From a virus: a stretch of DNA of 34,099 nucleotides. Within the stretch, counting starts at the first letter, position 1; each line of letters opens with the position of its first letter. Of this stretch, positions 18,823-26,158 are shown in pieces. The position numbers and the translations under genes are program-made. Below the pieces are notes generated by a model. It saw nothing but the letters and a program-made list of their open reading frames with translations. It was not told where the DNA came from and searched no databases. The stretch covers positions 1 through 34,099 of IMG/VR virus record IMGVR_UViG_3300025687_000165, one strand, 5' to 3'.

Positions 18823-19467
18823 ATGTTCATTCTTCCTCAAGTCGCGCTACATCGACTTATACAAGAAGGTATTAAGGCTATCAAGAATAAGCCAGAACTA
18901 CTAGATGAGATATTTCAATACTATAAACTAGATTGGGCTAACTCAGATTACGGTGATTCTTACATTCAGATGATCAAGACTTGGTTTGTGGACACTAAGA
19001 TACCAGTAGTTCAAGCTTGGTCCATTAATCCTCAGCAAGTCCCTCAAGTAGCAGTAAGATTAGCTAGTGAGCAGGAAGATCAGTCTAAAGCTGCTATGGG
19101 TGACCACTACTACTATGGAGAAGAATCAACTGTAGGTACATCGCCATTTTCAGTTACGCTAGAGATACTAGTAATGGCTAGCAGAAACTCTGATGAATCA
19201 CTATGGCTATACTATATAATCCTCTATATCTTGTTTAAGACTAAGACAAGAGCTCACCAGATGGGTCTAGAGCTACAAACAGTCTCAGCATCAGATCTAG
19301 TGAGAAATAACGCAGTACTGGCAGACAATATCTGGACTCGATCTATTAGGTTTAGTACTATCGTTCAGCATACTTGGAATGATATGGATTACCTAGATAT
19401 TGATGATGTGGAAGTAGAACTAGACGTAGAGAGTTCAAGTACTGGGATAAAAGTAGAAGGAGTTTAA
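18823..19467 (+). CDS. Tail terminator or neck protein candidate
   Basis: The 214-residue protein begins MFILPQVALHRLIQEGIKAI, has a beta-rich middle (PFSVTLEILVMAS), a hydrophobic W-L-Y-Y-I-I-L-Y-I-L helix, and an acidic beta end (DIDDVEVELDVESS). This mixed pattern with a central long helix fits tail-terminator/neck folds, and it is placed before the sheath; the assignment rests on position and pattern. Confidence 0.55.
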   Translation: MFILPQVALHRLIQEGIKAIKNKPELLDEIFQYYKLDWANSDYGDSYIQMIKTWFVDTKIPVVQAWSINPQQVPQVAVRLASEQEDQSKAAMGDHYYYGEESTVGTSPFSVTLEILVMASRNSDESLWLYYIILYILFKTKTRAHQMGLELQTVSASDLVRNNAVLADNIWTRSIRFSTIVQHTWNDMDYLDIDDVEVELDVESSSTGIKVEGV

Positions 19468-19468
19468 G

Positions 19469-19747
19469 ATGGTAAAGAAGAAGAGTATCAGAGAGCAAAT
19501 TAAAGAGATGGAAGTTAAGAGTAGGCAGCAAGCTATCGAAGCAGCTCCAGCACCAGCTAAGCCTAAAGAACCAGCTGCTATTAGCTTTGACCAGTGGTGG
19601 ATGGTAGCTTCTAAGAAACTTAAGTTAAAACCTTGGCTTAAAGAAGTTATTGCCGCTGACTTCAAGGCACGTGGCCTCTCTAAAGATGAGAAGGAAGAGT
19701 CTTACAACCAAGCACTAGAGAAGTTTGGCTATAAACTCCCTAAATGA
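19469..19747 (+). CDS. Small basic protein, 92 residues
   Basis: The N-terminus is charged (MVKKKSIREQIKEMEVKSRQ), followed by an alanine/proline linker (APAPAKPKEPA) and a compact C-terminal domain F-D-Q-W-W-x-x-A-S-K-K-L-K-L-K-P-W-L-K-E-V-I. From memory a similar L-K-L-K-P-x-x-K-E domain occurs in small proteins of other phages near neck genes. It overlaps the homing endonuclease gene by ATGA. Confidence 0.65.
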   Translation: MVKKKSIREQIKEMEVKSRQQAIEAAPAPAKPKEPAAISFDQWWMVASKKLKLKPWLKEVIAADFKARGLSKDEKEESYNQALEKFGYKLPK

Positions 19748-20778
19748 AACACTCTGATTTCCTTTACAGGAACAACAGAAGATTCTACCGGTATTCTTGT
19801 GACTCATGTAACTCTGATATGGGTTACATGAGACCTTATAATGCAACTCTTGTTCAACATTCATGTCGATCATGCAATGCAATTCCCAATCCCTCTCCAT
19901 CAAATGTAGATACTAAAGACTATCAAGATAAGCATAATGCTAGATACTACAGAACTAGCTGCATAAGTTGTGGTGACTTTAGAGGTTACTTACCTATAGC
20001 AAAACATGCTATTAAATGTCGTAGGTGCACCAAGAATAAGAATCTCGACATACTAGAGAAAGACGGTGTTTCTGCCAATGACTTCGTGATTAAGAAAGAT
20101 AATAGAAAAAAGTATAGAATGACTTGCTTAGACTGTGGTGCAGACAGAGGATATCAGAGACTATATCGCTATGGTTCTGGCTTGTGTAAGAGTTGTGCCT
20201 CTATAAAGTTTAACTCTGGCAAAACAGTGAGTGAAGAATCAAGAAAGAGAATGTCAGAGAATAATTGGATTAAGAAGTTAGCTAAAGAAGATCATCCATT
20301 TTTTGGTAAATATCATTCAGATGAAACTAAGAAGAGGATAGCAGAAAAGCAGAAAGAGTATTGTAAAAATAAGGGTAATCAATTTAATTTAGGCAAATCA
20401 AAAGGACGGCATCGATGGACCACAATACAAAAGCTATCTGAAGCTAACTCAGGTAGAGAACCTAAGTGGAAAGGAAGAGTATTCTTGTACGATGGACCGA
20501 TAGGTAGATTTAAGTTAAGAAGTTCATATGAGTTAGCTTATGCTAATTGGCTTGATAGTAAAGGAATTAGTTGGAAGTATGAGCCTAATTTTAGGTTATC
20601 AGATGGAAGATCATTTAGTCCTGATTTTCAACTAAGCACAGGTGAGATAATAGAAATAAAGGGTTTTTGGACAGATAAGGCAAAGGTTAAATGGGAGATG
20701 TTCTGTTTAGAGTTTCCCGATCTCAAGAAGACTGTTTTGATGAAGGAAGACCTTCAAAAGATAGGATTGAATGTTTAA
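19744..20778 (+). CDS. Homing endonuclease with zinc fingers and PD-(D/E)xK nuclease
   Basis: This 344-residue protein has three C-x2-C...C-x2-C modules (Cys19/22/41/44, 73/76/92/95, 128/131/148/151), then NUMOD3-like DNA-binding motifs (G-K-T-V-S-E-E-S-R-K-R-M-S; G-K-Y-H-S-D-E-T-K-K-R-I-A) and a C-terminal nuclease with S-S-Y-E (Glu263), P-D-F (Asp294) and E-I-K (Glu304, Lys306). It should cut a specific DNA site to promote its own spread. It lies as a free-standing gene between neck and sheath genes. Not an intron: both neighbours are complete. Confidence 0.85.
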   Translation: MKHSDFLYRNNRRFYRYSCDSCNSDMGYMRPYNATLVQHSCRSCNAIPNPSPSNVDTKDYQDKHNARYYRTSCISCGDFRGYLPIAKHAIKCRRCTKNKNLDILEKDGVSANDFVIKKDNRKKYRMTCLDCGADRGYQRLYRYGSGLCKSCASIKFNSGKTVSEESRKRMSENNWIKKLAKEDHPFFGKYHSDETKKRIAEKQKEYCKNKGNQFNLGKSKGRHRWTTIQKLSEANSGREPKWKGRVFLYDGPIGRFKLRSSYELAYANWLDSKGISWKYEPNFRLSDGRSFSPDFQLSTGEIIEIKGFWTDKAKVKWEMFCLEFPDLKKTVLMKEDLQKIGLNV

Positions 20779-20790
20779 CCTTTGATCTGA

Positions 20791-20798
20791 TATAGAAT
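20791..20798 (+). promoter_or_regulatory. Late-type TATAGAAT box before sheath gene
   Basis: TATAGAAT lies 35 bases before the sheath ATG at 20826. It sits in the loop of an AACCTTT...AAAGGTT inverted repeat (20777-20805) that could end transcription of the endonuclease gene. Confidence 0.5.
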
Positions 20799-20825
20799 AA
20801 AGGTTGATGAATAAGGAGAATTCAA

Positions 20826-23399
20826 ATGGCGATATCAACGAGTTTTAACGGCGCTACGCTATACCGCCCCGGTGCTTACTCTAAAACTGAGATCGACTTA
20901 GGTGGTGGCCTTCCTCTTGGTCCTGCTGGTCTAGTAGCAGTTATCGGTGAAGCTGATGCTGGTGCGCCTGGCAATCAAGAAGTGGACATCAAGAATAATC
21001 GCTTTGGTGGTGATCAGCTCGTTGCTATCCGAGAGAAATATAGAAGTGGACCCATCGTTGACTCTGCTTCCTTCTTGTTCGCTCCTGCTGCTGATGCTGC
21101 CATCCCTAACGGAGCTCAGACAGTATGGTTCTACAAGACTAATCAATCTACTCATGCTGAGCTAGCTCTAGCTAACTCATACGGTACTGTTCAGTCTGTA
21201 GAGTGGGGAGTTGGTGGAAATCGAGTTACTTATAAGAATGTTCTAGTCGGAGAATCCGCTCCTGCTAAGAATGGTTCTGATCTTACTTTTGCTCCAACTG
21301 CTGAAGTAACCAATGTAACCATGACACTCGGTGGTGCTGGTCTAGATGGAGCTACTGGTAAGTACTGGACTCTATGGTCTGCCAATGATGCAGCTCAGTA
21401 CTATGTATGGTACAACGTGACTGATGGTATTCCTCCTGTTGATCCAGCTCCGCTAGGCATGACTGGTGTAGAAGTTCAGGTTCTTCTAGCTGATACTCCT
21501 GCTCAGGTTGCTGTCAAGACTGCTGCTGCTCTAGATGCACTAGCTGCATTCTCAGTACCAGTACCTGCAGCTGCTACAATCACAGTTACCAATGCTGGTA
21601 CTGGACCATCAACTGATGCAGCTGATGTAGATGCTGGCGTTAGTGTATCTGTAACTACTCAAGGTGACCTAGCTAGTGGTGCTACTCTAAACGGAGCTTC
21701 ATTCTCTATTCGCCAGAACGGTGGACCTTCTGTAGCAGTAGTTACTCTATCTGGTACTGAAGCTAACCATGACTCTATCGCTGATCTAGTAGTTGAACTA
21801 AACGGACTTCTTCCTGCCGGTATGGAAGCGGAAGCTTCATTGAGCGGTAATGGTATTGCCCTTAAGATGACTGATCTAGCTACTGCTCACCAACTTGGCT
21901 GGGGACGAAGCTTCGAGCTAATTGACTCCACCCCTGGAGATCTAGCTAAGCTTGGTCTTACTGCTGGCCTATCTTCTGCTCTAGTAGAGCCAAGCTGCTC
22001 TATCACTATGAGCCAGAAGCGAGATCTAATTGAAGAGACAGAAGAGCTCGGTGGAAACGTGGTTCTAACTATCGGCAATGATGGGACTGAAGGAAATACT
22101 TCTGCTTCAGTAACTGTAACTGCTTCTGCTATTCAACTACTTGAAGATGCGGTAATCGTTCACTCTTTCTTGAAAGACTCTTTTGCTACCATTGGTGATC
22201 TAGTTGCTGAGATCAACTTGGCTTCATATGCAGGATGGACTGCTAGCGTAACTAACGGTCTATACAACCAGCTCCCACTTAGCGTACTTGATCAAGTTTC
22301 TGCAGTTGGTGCTTTCTCTGCTAGTGGAGCTAAACCAGCTCGACTCAAGAAAGATGCTGACGATGTAGCTCAGCTCTTTGCTAACTCTGCTCTTGCTTCT
22401 ATCGAAGACCAAGCAGTTAAAGGTCTACCAGAAGCTCAGATCGAACTATCTCTAGCTGGCGGTACTAAAGGTGGAACTACACCTGCTGATATTGTAGAAG
22501 CTCTTGAGAAATTCCAGAAGTTTCACGTAAACTTCGTGCTTCCTCTATTCTCACGAGATGCTAGCGATGACATCACTGATGGTCTAACTGACTCATCTTC
22601 TACTTACACTATCGCTGGTATCCATCAGTTGATCAAGACTCATCTGTCGTTGATGAAGACTACTAAGAAGCGTTCTGAGCGCCAAGCTTATCTGTCTCTT
22701 AAAGCATCCTTTGATGACAGCAAAGATGTTGCTGGAAATCTTGCTGATGGGCGAATTCAGCTATTTATCCAAGATATTCGTCAGACAGACGCTCAAAGCA
22801 CTATCAAGTGGTTCCAACCATGGGCACTTGCTGCTCTAGCTTGCGGAGCTCGAAGTGGCTCACCAGTTGGTTTGCCGCTAACGTTCAAGTTCATGAATGC
22901 TTCTGGACTACGTCATACTGCTCAGCCAATGTCTACAGCAGAAGCTGATATCGTAATTGACTTTGACCCAGATCTTCAAACTGATGAAGCTATCCAAGCT
23001 GGCATTACCTTCATGGAGAATCCACAGACTGGCGGATTCCGAGTAGTTGTAGATAATACAACTTATGGCCGTGATAGAAACTTCGTATGGAACCGAGCTA
23101 ACGTAGTTTACGCTGCTGACATTGTTGCATTCAATCTGCGTACTGCTCTTGAGAACAGATTTGTTGGTCAGAAGAATACTGTTAGCGTTGCTGACGTAGT
23201 TGGATTCACAACATCAACTCTACGCCAGTTCCTAACTCAAGGTATTACTGTGGCTACACAGGATGCGCCACAGGGCTTTAAAGAGTTGACAGCTAGAATC
23301 GATGGTAATACGATCTACGTTGATGTTGTGGTTAAGATTGTTGAAGGCATCGACTTTGTCTTGACGACAATCAGTGTTCAGAGAGCAACTCAAGGTTAA
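20826..23399 (+). CDS. Contractile tail sheath protein
   Basis: An 857-residue protein with typical sheath ends: an N-terminal G-A-T-L-Y-R-P-G-A-Y-S-K-T-E-I then P-L-G-P-A-G-L-V-A-V-I-G-E-A-D, and a C-terminal region about 540-857 with F-V-L-P-L-F-S-R-D, Q-A-Y-L-S-L, Q-P-W-A-L-A-A-L-A-C-G-A-R and V-V-V-K-I-V-E-G-I-D-F-V. The middle (about 125-520) is threonine-, alanine- and glycine-rich and beta-like, a large insertion compared with the roughly 400-660 residues of common sheaths. The insert probably faces outward. Start has AAGGAG. Confidence 0.85.
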   Translation: MAISTSFNGATLYRPGAYSKTEIDLGGGLPLGPAGLVAVIGEADAGAPGNQEVDIKNNRFGGDQLVAIREKYRSGPIVDSASFLFAPAADAAIPNGAQTVWFYKTNQSTHAELALANSYGTVQSVEWGVGGNRVTYKNVLVGESAPAKNGSDLTFAPTAEVTNVTMTLGGAGLDGATGKYWTLWSANDAAQYYVWYNVTDGIPPVDPAPLGMTGVEVQVLLADTPAQVAVKTAAALDALAAFSVPVPAAATITVTNAGTGPSTDAADVDAGVSVSVTTQGDLASGATLNGASFSIRQNGGPSVAVVTLSGTEANHDSIADLVVELNGLLPAGMEAEASLSGNGIALKMTDLATAHQLGWGRSFELIDSTPGDLAKLGLTAGLSSALVEPSCSITMSQKRDLIEETEELGGNVVLTIGNDGTEGNTSASVTVTASAIQLLEDAVIVHSFLKDSFATIGDLVAEINLASYAGWTASVTNGLYNQLPLSVLDQVSAVGAFSASGAKPARLKKDADDVAQLFANSALASIEDQAVKGLPEAQIELSLAGGTKGGTTPADIVEALEKFQKFHVNFVLPLFSRDASDDITDGLTDSSSTYTIAGIHQLIKTHLSLMKTTKKRSERQAYLSLKASFDDSKDVAGNLADGRIQLFIQDIRQTDAQSTIKWFQPWALAALACGARSGSPVGLPLTFKFMNASGLRHTAQPMSTAEADIVIDFDPDLQTDEAIQAGITFMENPQTGGFRVVVDNTTYGRDRNFVWNRANVVYAADIVAFNLRTALENRFVGQKNTVSVADVVGFTTSTLRQFLTQGITVATQDAPQGFKELTARIDGNTIYVDVVVKIVEGIDFVLTTISVQRATQG

Positions 23400-23404
23400 T
23401 AGCG

Positions 23405-23424
23405 CACCCAGTTAATTCTGGGTG
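23405..23424 (+). terminator. Hairpin after sheath gene
   Basis: CACCCAG, loop TTAATT and CTGGGTG form a 7-base stem right after the sheath stop. The downstream sequence TGTTATAATT has few consecutive T, so termination may be partial. Confidence 0.5.
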
Positions 23425-23427
23425 TGT

Positions 23428-23433
23428 TATAAT
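23428..23433 (+). promoter_or_regulatory. Late-type TATAAT box before tube gene
   Basis: TATAAT follows the hairpin directly and lies 32 bases upstream of the ATG at 23460, followed by TTATTATCTGATTGAGGAG. Confidence 0.5.
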
Positions 23434-23459
23434 TTATTATCTGATTGAGGAGATAACAG

Positions 23460-24011
23460 ATGGCAGGAATTACACCTAGTTTCGTAACTGGTGCAAAAGC
23501 GATTGTCAAGATCTATGACAAGACAGTTGCTTTTTGTAGCGATGTAAGCTATAATGTAAGTGTTGAGCATGTGCCAATTGAGTCATTGGGCATCTTTGAG
23601 ATTATTAGTCATGAACCAGTAGCTTATACTGTTAATGGCTCATTCTCAGTTGTTCGATATGCTGGCACTGATGCTAATCTTAAGAACTTTGCAGCTGCTC
23701 AAGGTGCTCAAGAGTTGGCAAATGCGAACGGAGCATCCAACATTGGAGACGGAACTAACAGCATCAAGCAACATGTCGACCCTAGACAAATTCTAGCTTC
23801 TACAACTTTTGACCTAGAAGTTTTGCAGAAGCAGACTGCGGATACAGCAAATAAGCTTAAGGGATTCTTCAAGCTATTGGATTGTCGAATTACAAATCGC
23901 TCTTCTTCGCTAAATAAGCGTGGTGTATTAATCGACAATTATCAGTTTGTTGGTCGTTTTGCTGAAGATGATCATAAACCTTCTGATCAGGTTGGCGATA
24001 GTGCAACTTAG
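23460..24011 (+). CDS. Tail tube-like protein 1
   Basis: A 183-residue beta-rich protein following the sheath. It begins M-A-G-I-T-P-S-F-V-T-G-A-K-A-I-V-K-I-Y-D-K-T-V-A-F-C-S-D-V and contains H-E-P-V-A-Y-T-V-N-G-S-F-S-V-V. These features are shared with the next gene, and the fold and position fit tail tube proteins. Preceded by GAGGAG and a TATAAT box. By position this is the most likely major tube subunit. Confidence 0.75.
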   Translation: MAGITPSFVTGAKAIVKIYDKTVAFCSDVSYNVSVEHVPIESLGIFEIISHEPVAYTVNGSFSVVRYAGTDANLKNFAAAQGAQELANANGASNIGDGTNSIKQHVDPRQILASTTFDLEVLQKQTADTANKLKGFFKLLDCRITNRSSSLNKRGVLIDNYQFVGRFAEDDHKPSDQVGDSAT

Positions 24012-24039
24012 GCTCTTTAATATCTCGTAAGGTGAATAT

Positions 24040-24645
24040 GTGGCTGGACTTAAACCATTCTTTATTACTGGCAGTACTGCAATAATAAAAGTTGATGGTA
24101 AAGTCATAGCTTATGCAACTAATATTTCTGGCCAAATCTCTGTCAATCACGCTTCTCCTCGTGTGCTTGGCAGAGCAGAAGTAGAAGTTCATCAACCGCT
24201 CTCTTACGACGTCTCTGGTTCTCTATCTATCATCAAGTATGCCCAAGGTATTCAGAATTTTATAGGTGCCAATCGTAGCCCTGTATTGTCCGACAATGAT
24301 GGCAATGGACCAGGCTCTATGTCACCTGACTCCGGTTTTTTCTCTAGCGCACTAGGTCTAAATCAATTTACTAATGGGACTAATAACGCAGCAGAAGAGG
24401 CTTTTAATCCCTATTTCTTTTTTCAATCTAAGCAGTTCGATATAGAGATTTTTCAAAAATCAGATAATGGTAGAACTCAAGATATAGCTCCCGTAATTCG
24501 ATTTAGAGACTGTCGCTTCAGCAATCTTCAGTTTGCTCTACAAAAAAGAAGTCCACTAGTGTTAAACATGAATTTTGTATCTAGATACTATGATGATGAT
24601 ACATTAATCGCTAGAGGATCTGGAGTAGGACAGGAGTTTAGCTGA
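24040..24645 (+). CDS. Tail tube-like protein 2 (paralog)
   Basis: A 201-residue protein with GTG start after AAGG. It aligns with the preceding protein at the N-terminus (M-A-G-L-K-P-F-F-I-T-G-S-T-A-I-I-K-V-D-G-K-V-I-A-Y) and in H-Q-P-L-S-Y-D-V-S-G-S-L-S-I-I. The two differ in a longer loop (about 85-135). It may be a tube variant, an adaptor at the baseplate or a tube terminator. Confidence 0.65.
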   Translation: MAGLKPFFITGSTAIIKVDGKVIAYATNISGQISVNHASPRVLGRAEVEVHQPLSYDVSGSLSIIKYAQGIQNFIGANRSPVLSDNDGNGPGSMSPDSGFFSSALGLNQFTNGTNNAAEEAFNPYFFFQSKQFDIEIFQKSDNGRTQDIAPVIRFRDCRFSNLQFALQKRSPLVLNMNFVSRYYDDDTLIARGSGVGQEFS

Positions 24646-25271
24646 TGACTATAGACAATAAATTAAAAAGCCCACCAAATTTAGCAGCAGGTGTCGGAGA
24701 TTCACTGATATCTGGTTTACAAAATTCTGTAAAATCAGCTATTGCTTCTGCCTATCCTCTAAATGATTTTGGTAAATACTTTAGTGGTTTAAGAGCTATC
24801 ATTAAAGTCAATGATCAGCTGTTTGGCTTCGCTTTTGGGGTTTCCTTGAATTTAAAATTTGACACCGAAGAGATTTGGACCGTCGACAATTATCAAGCTT
24901 ACGAGTTAGCACCAAGAAAGATGATTGCTACTGGTACCATCTCTATGTTTCATATTCCTGGAAAAGGACCAGGAATACAGAATGTCCATCCCAATGGTTT
25001 TTCCTTCCTAATGCATAGATATATCTCTCTCGATATATCTGATCAGATGACTGGTGAAAGTATCTTTAAGACAGAAAAGGCGATGATTACTGGTCGTACT
25101 CAAGATGTCGACGCCAACAAGATATCTACCATAAGACTTGAGTGGAAAGCAATCGAGTGGGTTACAGAGAATGATCTAAACAATATTGTAGAAGGTCGTG
25201 ACGATCCTGCATCAGAAGGTCAAAACTCTGTTCCGCTACTCAATTCTATTAAAAAATCTTTTTTAAAATAG
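24645..25271 (+). CDS. Tail tube-like protein 3 (divergent paralog)
   Basis: This 208-residue protein overlaps the preceding stop as TGATG. It keeps the pattern G-L-R-A-I-I-K-V-N-D-Q-L-F-G-F-A, A-P-R-K-M-I-A-T-G-T-I-S-M and an R-x-x-D-V segment, but has a longer N-terminal arm (SPPNLAAGVGDSLISGLQ). Third member of the tube-like group; it could be a tube initiator or a head-side adaptor. Confidence 0.6.
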   Translation: MTIDNKLKSPPNLAAGVGDSLISGLQNSVKSAIASAYPLNDFGKYFSGLRAIIKVNDQLFGFAFGVSLNLKFDTEEIWTVDNYQAYELAPRKMIATGTISMFHIPGKGPGIQNVHPNGFSFLMHRYISLDISDQMTGESIFKTEKAMITGRTQDVDANKISTIRLEWKAIEWVTENDLNNIVEGRDDPASEGQNSVPLLNSIKKSFLK

Positions 25272-25273
25272 AG

Positions 25274-25279
25274 TATAAT
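25274..25279 (+). promoter_or_regulatory. Late-type TATAAT box before chaperone gene
   Basis: TATAAT preceded by GAG lies 34 bases upstream of the ATG at 25308, just after the stop of the third tube-like gene. A TTAAAAAA...TTTTTTAA inverted repeat overlaps that stop. Confidence 0.45.
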
Positions 25280-25307
25280 CTTATCGTAATAACTTTTTGG
25301 AGTTAGC

Positions 25308-25709
25308 ATGTATAAGAGCTTACCTAAACTTGAGAAGACCTTTACCATCGATCTAGTTGGCGAGACTACTGGGCTAGAATATAAAGGTCAGTTTACCGCT
25401 AAGTGCGTACTCTCTATCAGAGATCGTCAAGCAATTGAGCTTGAGAAATCTAGACTAACTGCTGACTACGCTAACCCAAGCGGAACCCTATTTGCTATCG
25501 CATCTATGGTAGCTACGCTGCGAGCTAAGCTAGTTGAGTTTCCTGATTGGTGGAAAGAGGTTGGTCTAGGCTCAGATCTTCTAGATGAAAATGTGCTTAT
25601 TGAAGTATATGAAAAGACAGAAGATATTGCGAAAGAATGGAAAGAATCGCTTAAGAAGCAAGCTGGCGAGGAAAAAGATAAAGAGGGAAACGAGAAGAAG
25701 GGGAAGTAG
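25308..25709 (+). CDS. Tail assembly chaperone, short form
   Basis: A 133-residue protein placed between the tube-like genes and the tape measure, where phages encode a tail assembly chaperone. It has a compact domain (about 1-105) and a lysine- and glutamate-rich end (EEKDKEGNEKKGK). Near its end lies a canonical slippery heptamer, G-GGA-AAC, from which -1 frameshifting adds the next frame. Ribosome binding site GGAG. The domain itself I do not recognise with certainty. Confidence 0.8.
   Translation: MYKSLPKLEKTFTIDLVGETTGLEYKGQFTAKCVLSIRDRQAIELEKSRLTADYANPSGTLFAIASMVATLRAKLVEFPDWWKEVGLGSDLLDENVLIEVYEKTEDIAKEWKESLKKQAGEEKDKEGNEKKGK
25685..25691 (+). promoter_or_regulatory. -1 ribosomal frameshift site GGGAAAC
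   Basis: In the zero frame the heptamer reads G-GGA-AAC and so fits X-XXY-YYZ. It closely resembles the GGGAAAG of the phage lambda G/GT frameshift. It is followed by 155 open codons in the -1 frame. The zero frame stops 18 bases later. Confidence 0.85.
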
Positions 25710-26158
25710 AGAGCTTCTCCACAACTGACCTAATCCAGCGGATTGCCAAAAATAACTTCGATCCACAAAGTGAGTTCTACAACTACCACTTTTTACACAT
25801 GTGGTGGTGCAAAAAATATAATCGCCCATTGAAAGATCCTCTACTACAAGAATACTCATACGAAGAGCTTTTGTATGAGATGTCAGCATATTCTGAGCTA
25901 CAGAAATCGCTCGATAAGCTCGCTGAAGAAGAAGCTGATAGAATAGAAGATGAGAAGTATGAAGAAGATCTAGCGTGGGCAGAGCAGATGGAGAAGGAGT
26001 TTGCAGCACAGCAAGCTCCTGCAGATACTCCTAAACCTACTGATCCTTCACTTGATCCCGCTAATATTGAGTGGATGAATAAGGCGATTCAAGAAGAGAA
26101 AGCTAGACTAGGCGAAGATTTTGGCGAAGATTTATCATTTAGCATGGAAGATGAGTAA
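25691..26158 (+). CDS. Tail assembly chaperone -1 frame extension
   Basis: The -1 frame is open from before the slippery site and has no ATG or other good start until 25799, well inside. Translated by frameshift it adds 155 residues (total about 283). It begins after the heptamer with R-E-E-G-E-V-E-S-F-S-T-T-D and includes F-Y-N-Y-H-F-L-H-M-W-W-C-K-K-Y and an acidic C-terminal coiled coil. The ATG at 25799 is probably not the true start. It overlaps the tape measure ATG as TAATG. Confidence 0.8.
   Translation, partial: REEGEVESFSTTDLIQRIAKNNFDPQSEFYNYHFLHMWWCKKYNRPLKDPLLQEYSYEELLYEMSAYSELQKSLDKLAEEEADRIEDEKYEEDLAWAEQMEKEFAAQQAPADTPKPTDPSLDPANIEWMNKAIQEEKARLGEDFGEDLSFSMEDE

Noticed and set aside
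19469-20778. Intron or inteliron-type insertion at the homing endonuclease
   Set aside because: The neighbouring genes are complete, and the endonuclease gene begins at a normal ATGA overlap, so it is a free-standing gene.
25799-26158. Separate gene starting at the ATG at 25799
   Set aside because: The frame is open far upstream to the slippery heptamer, and no ribosome binding site is close to 25799; the frameshift extension explains it better.
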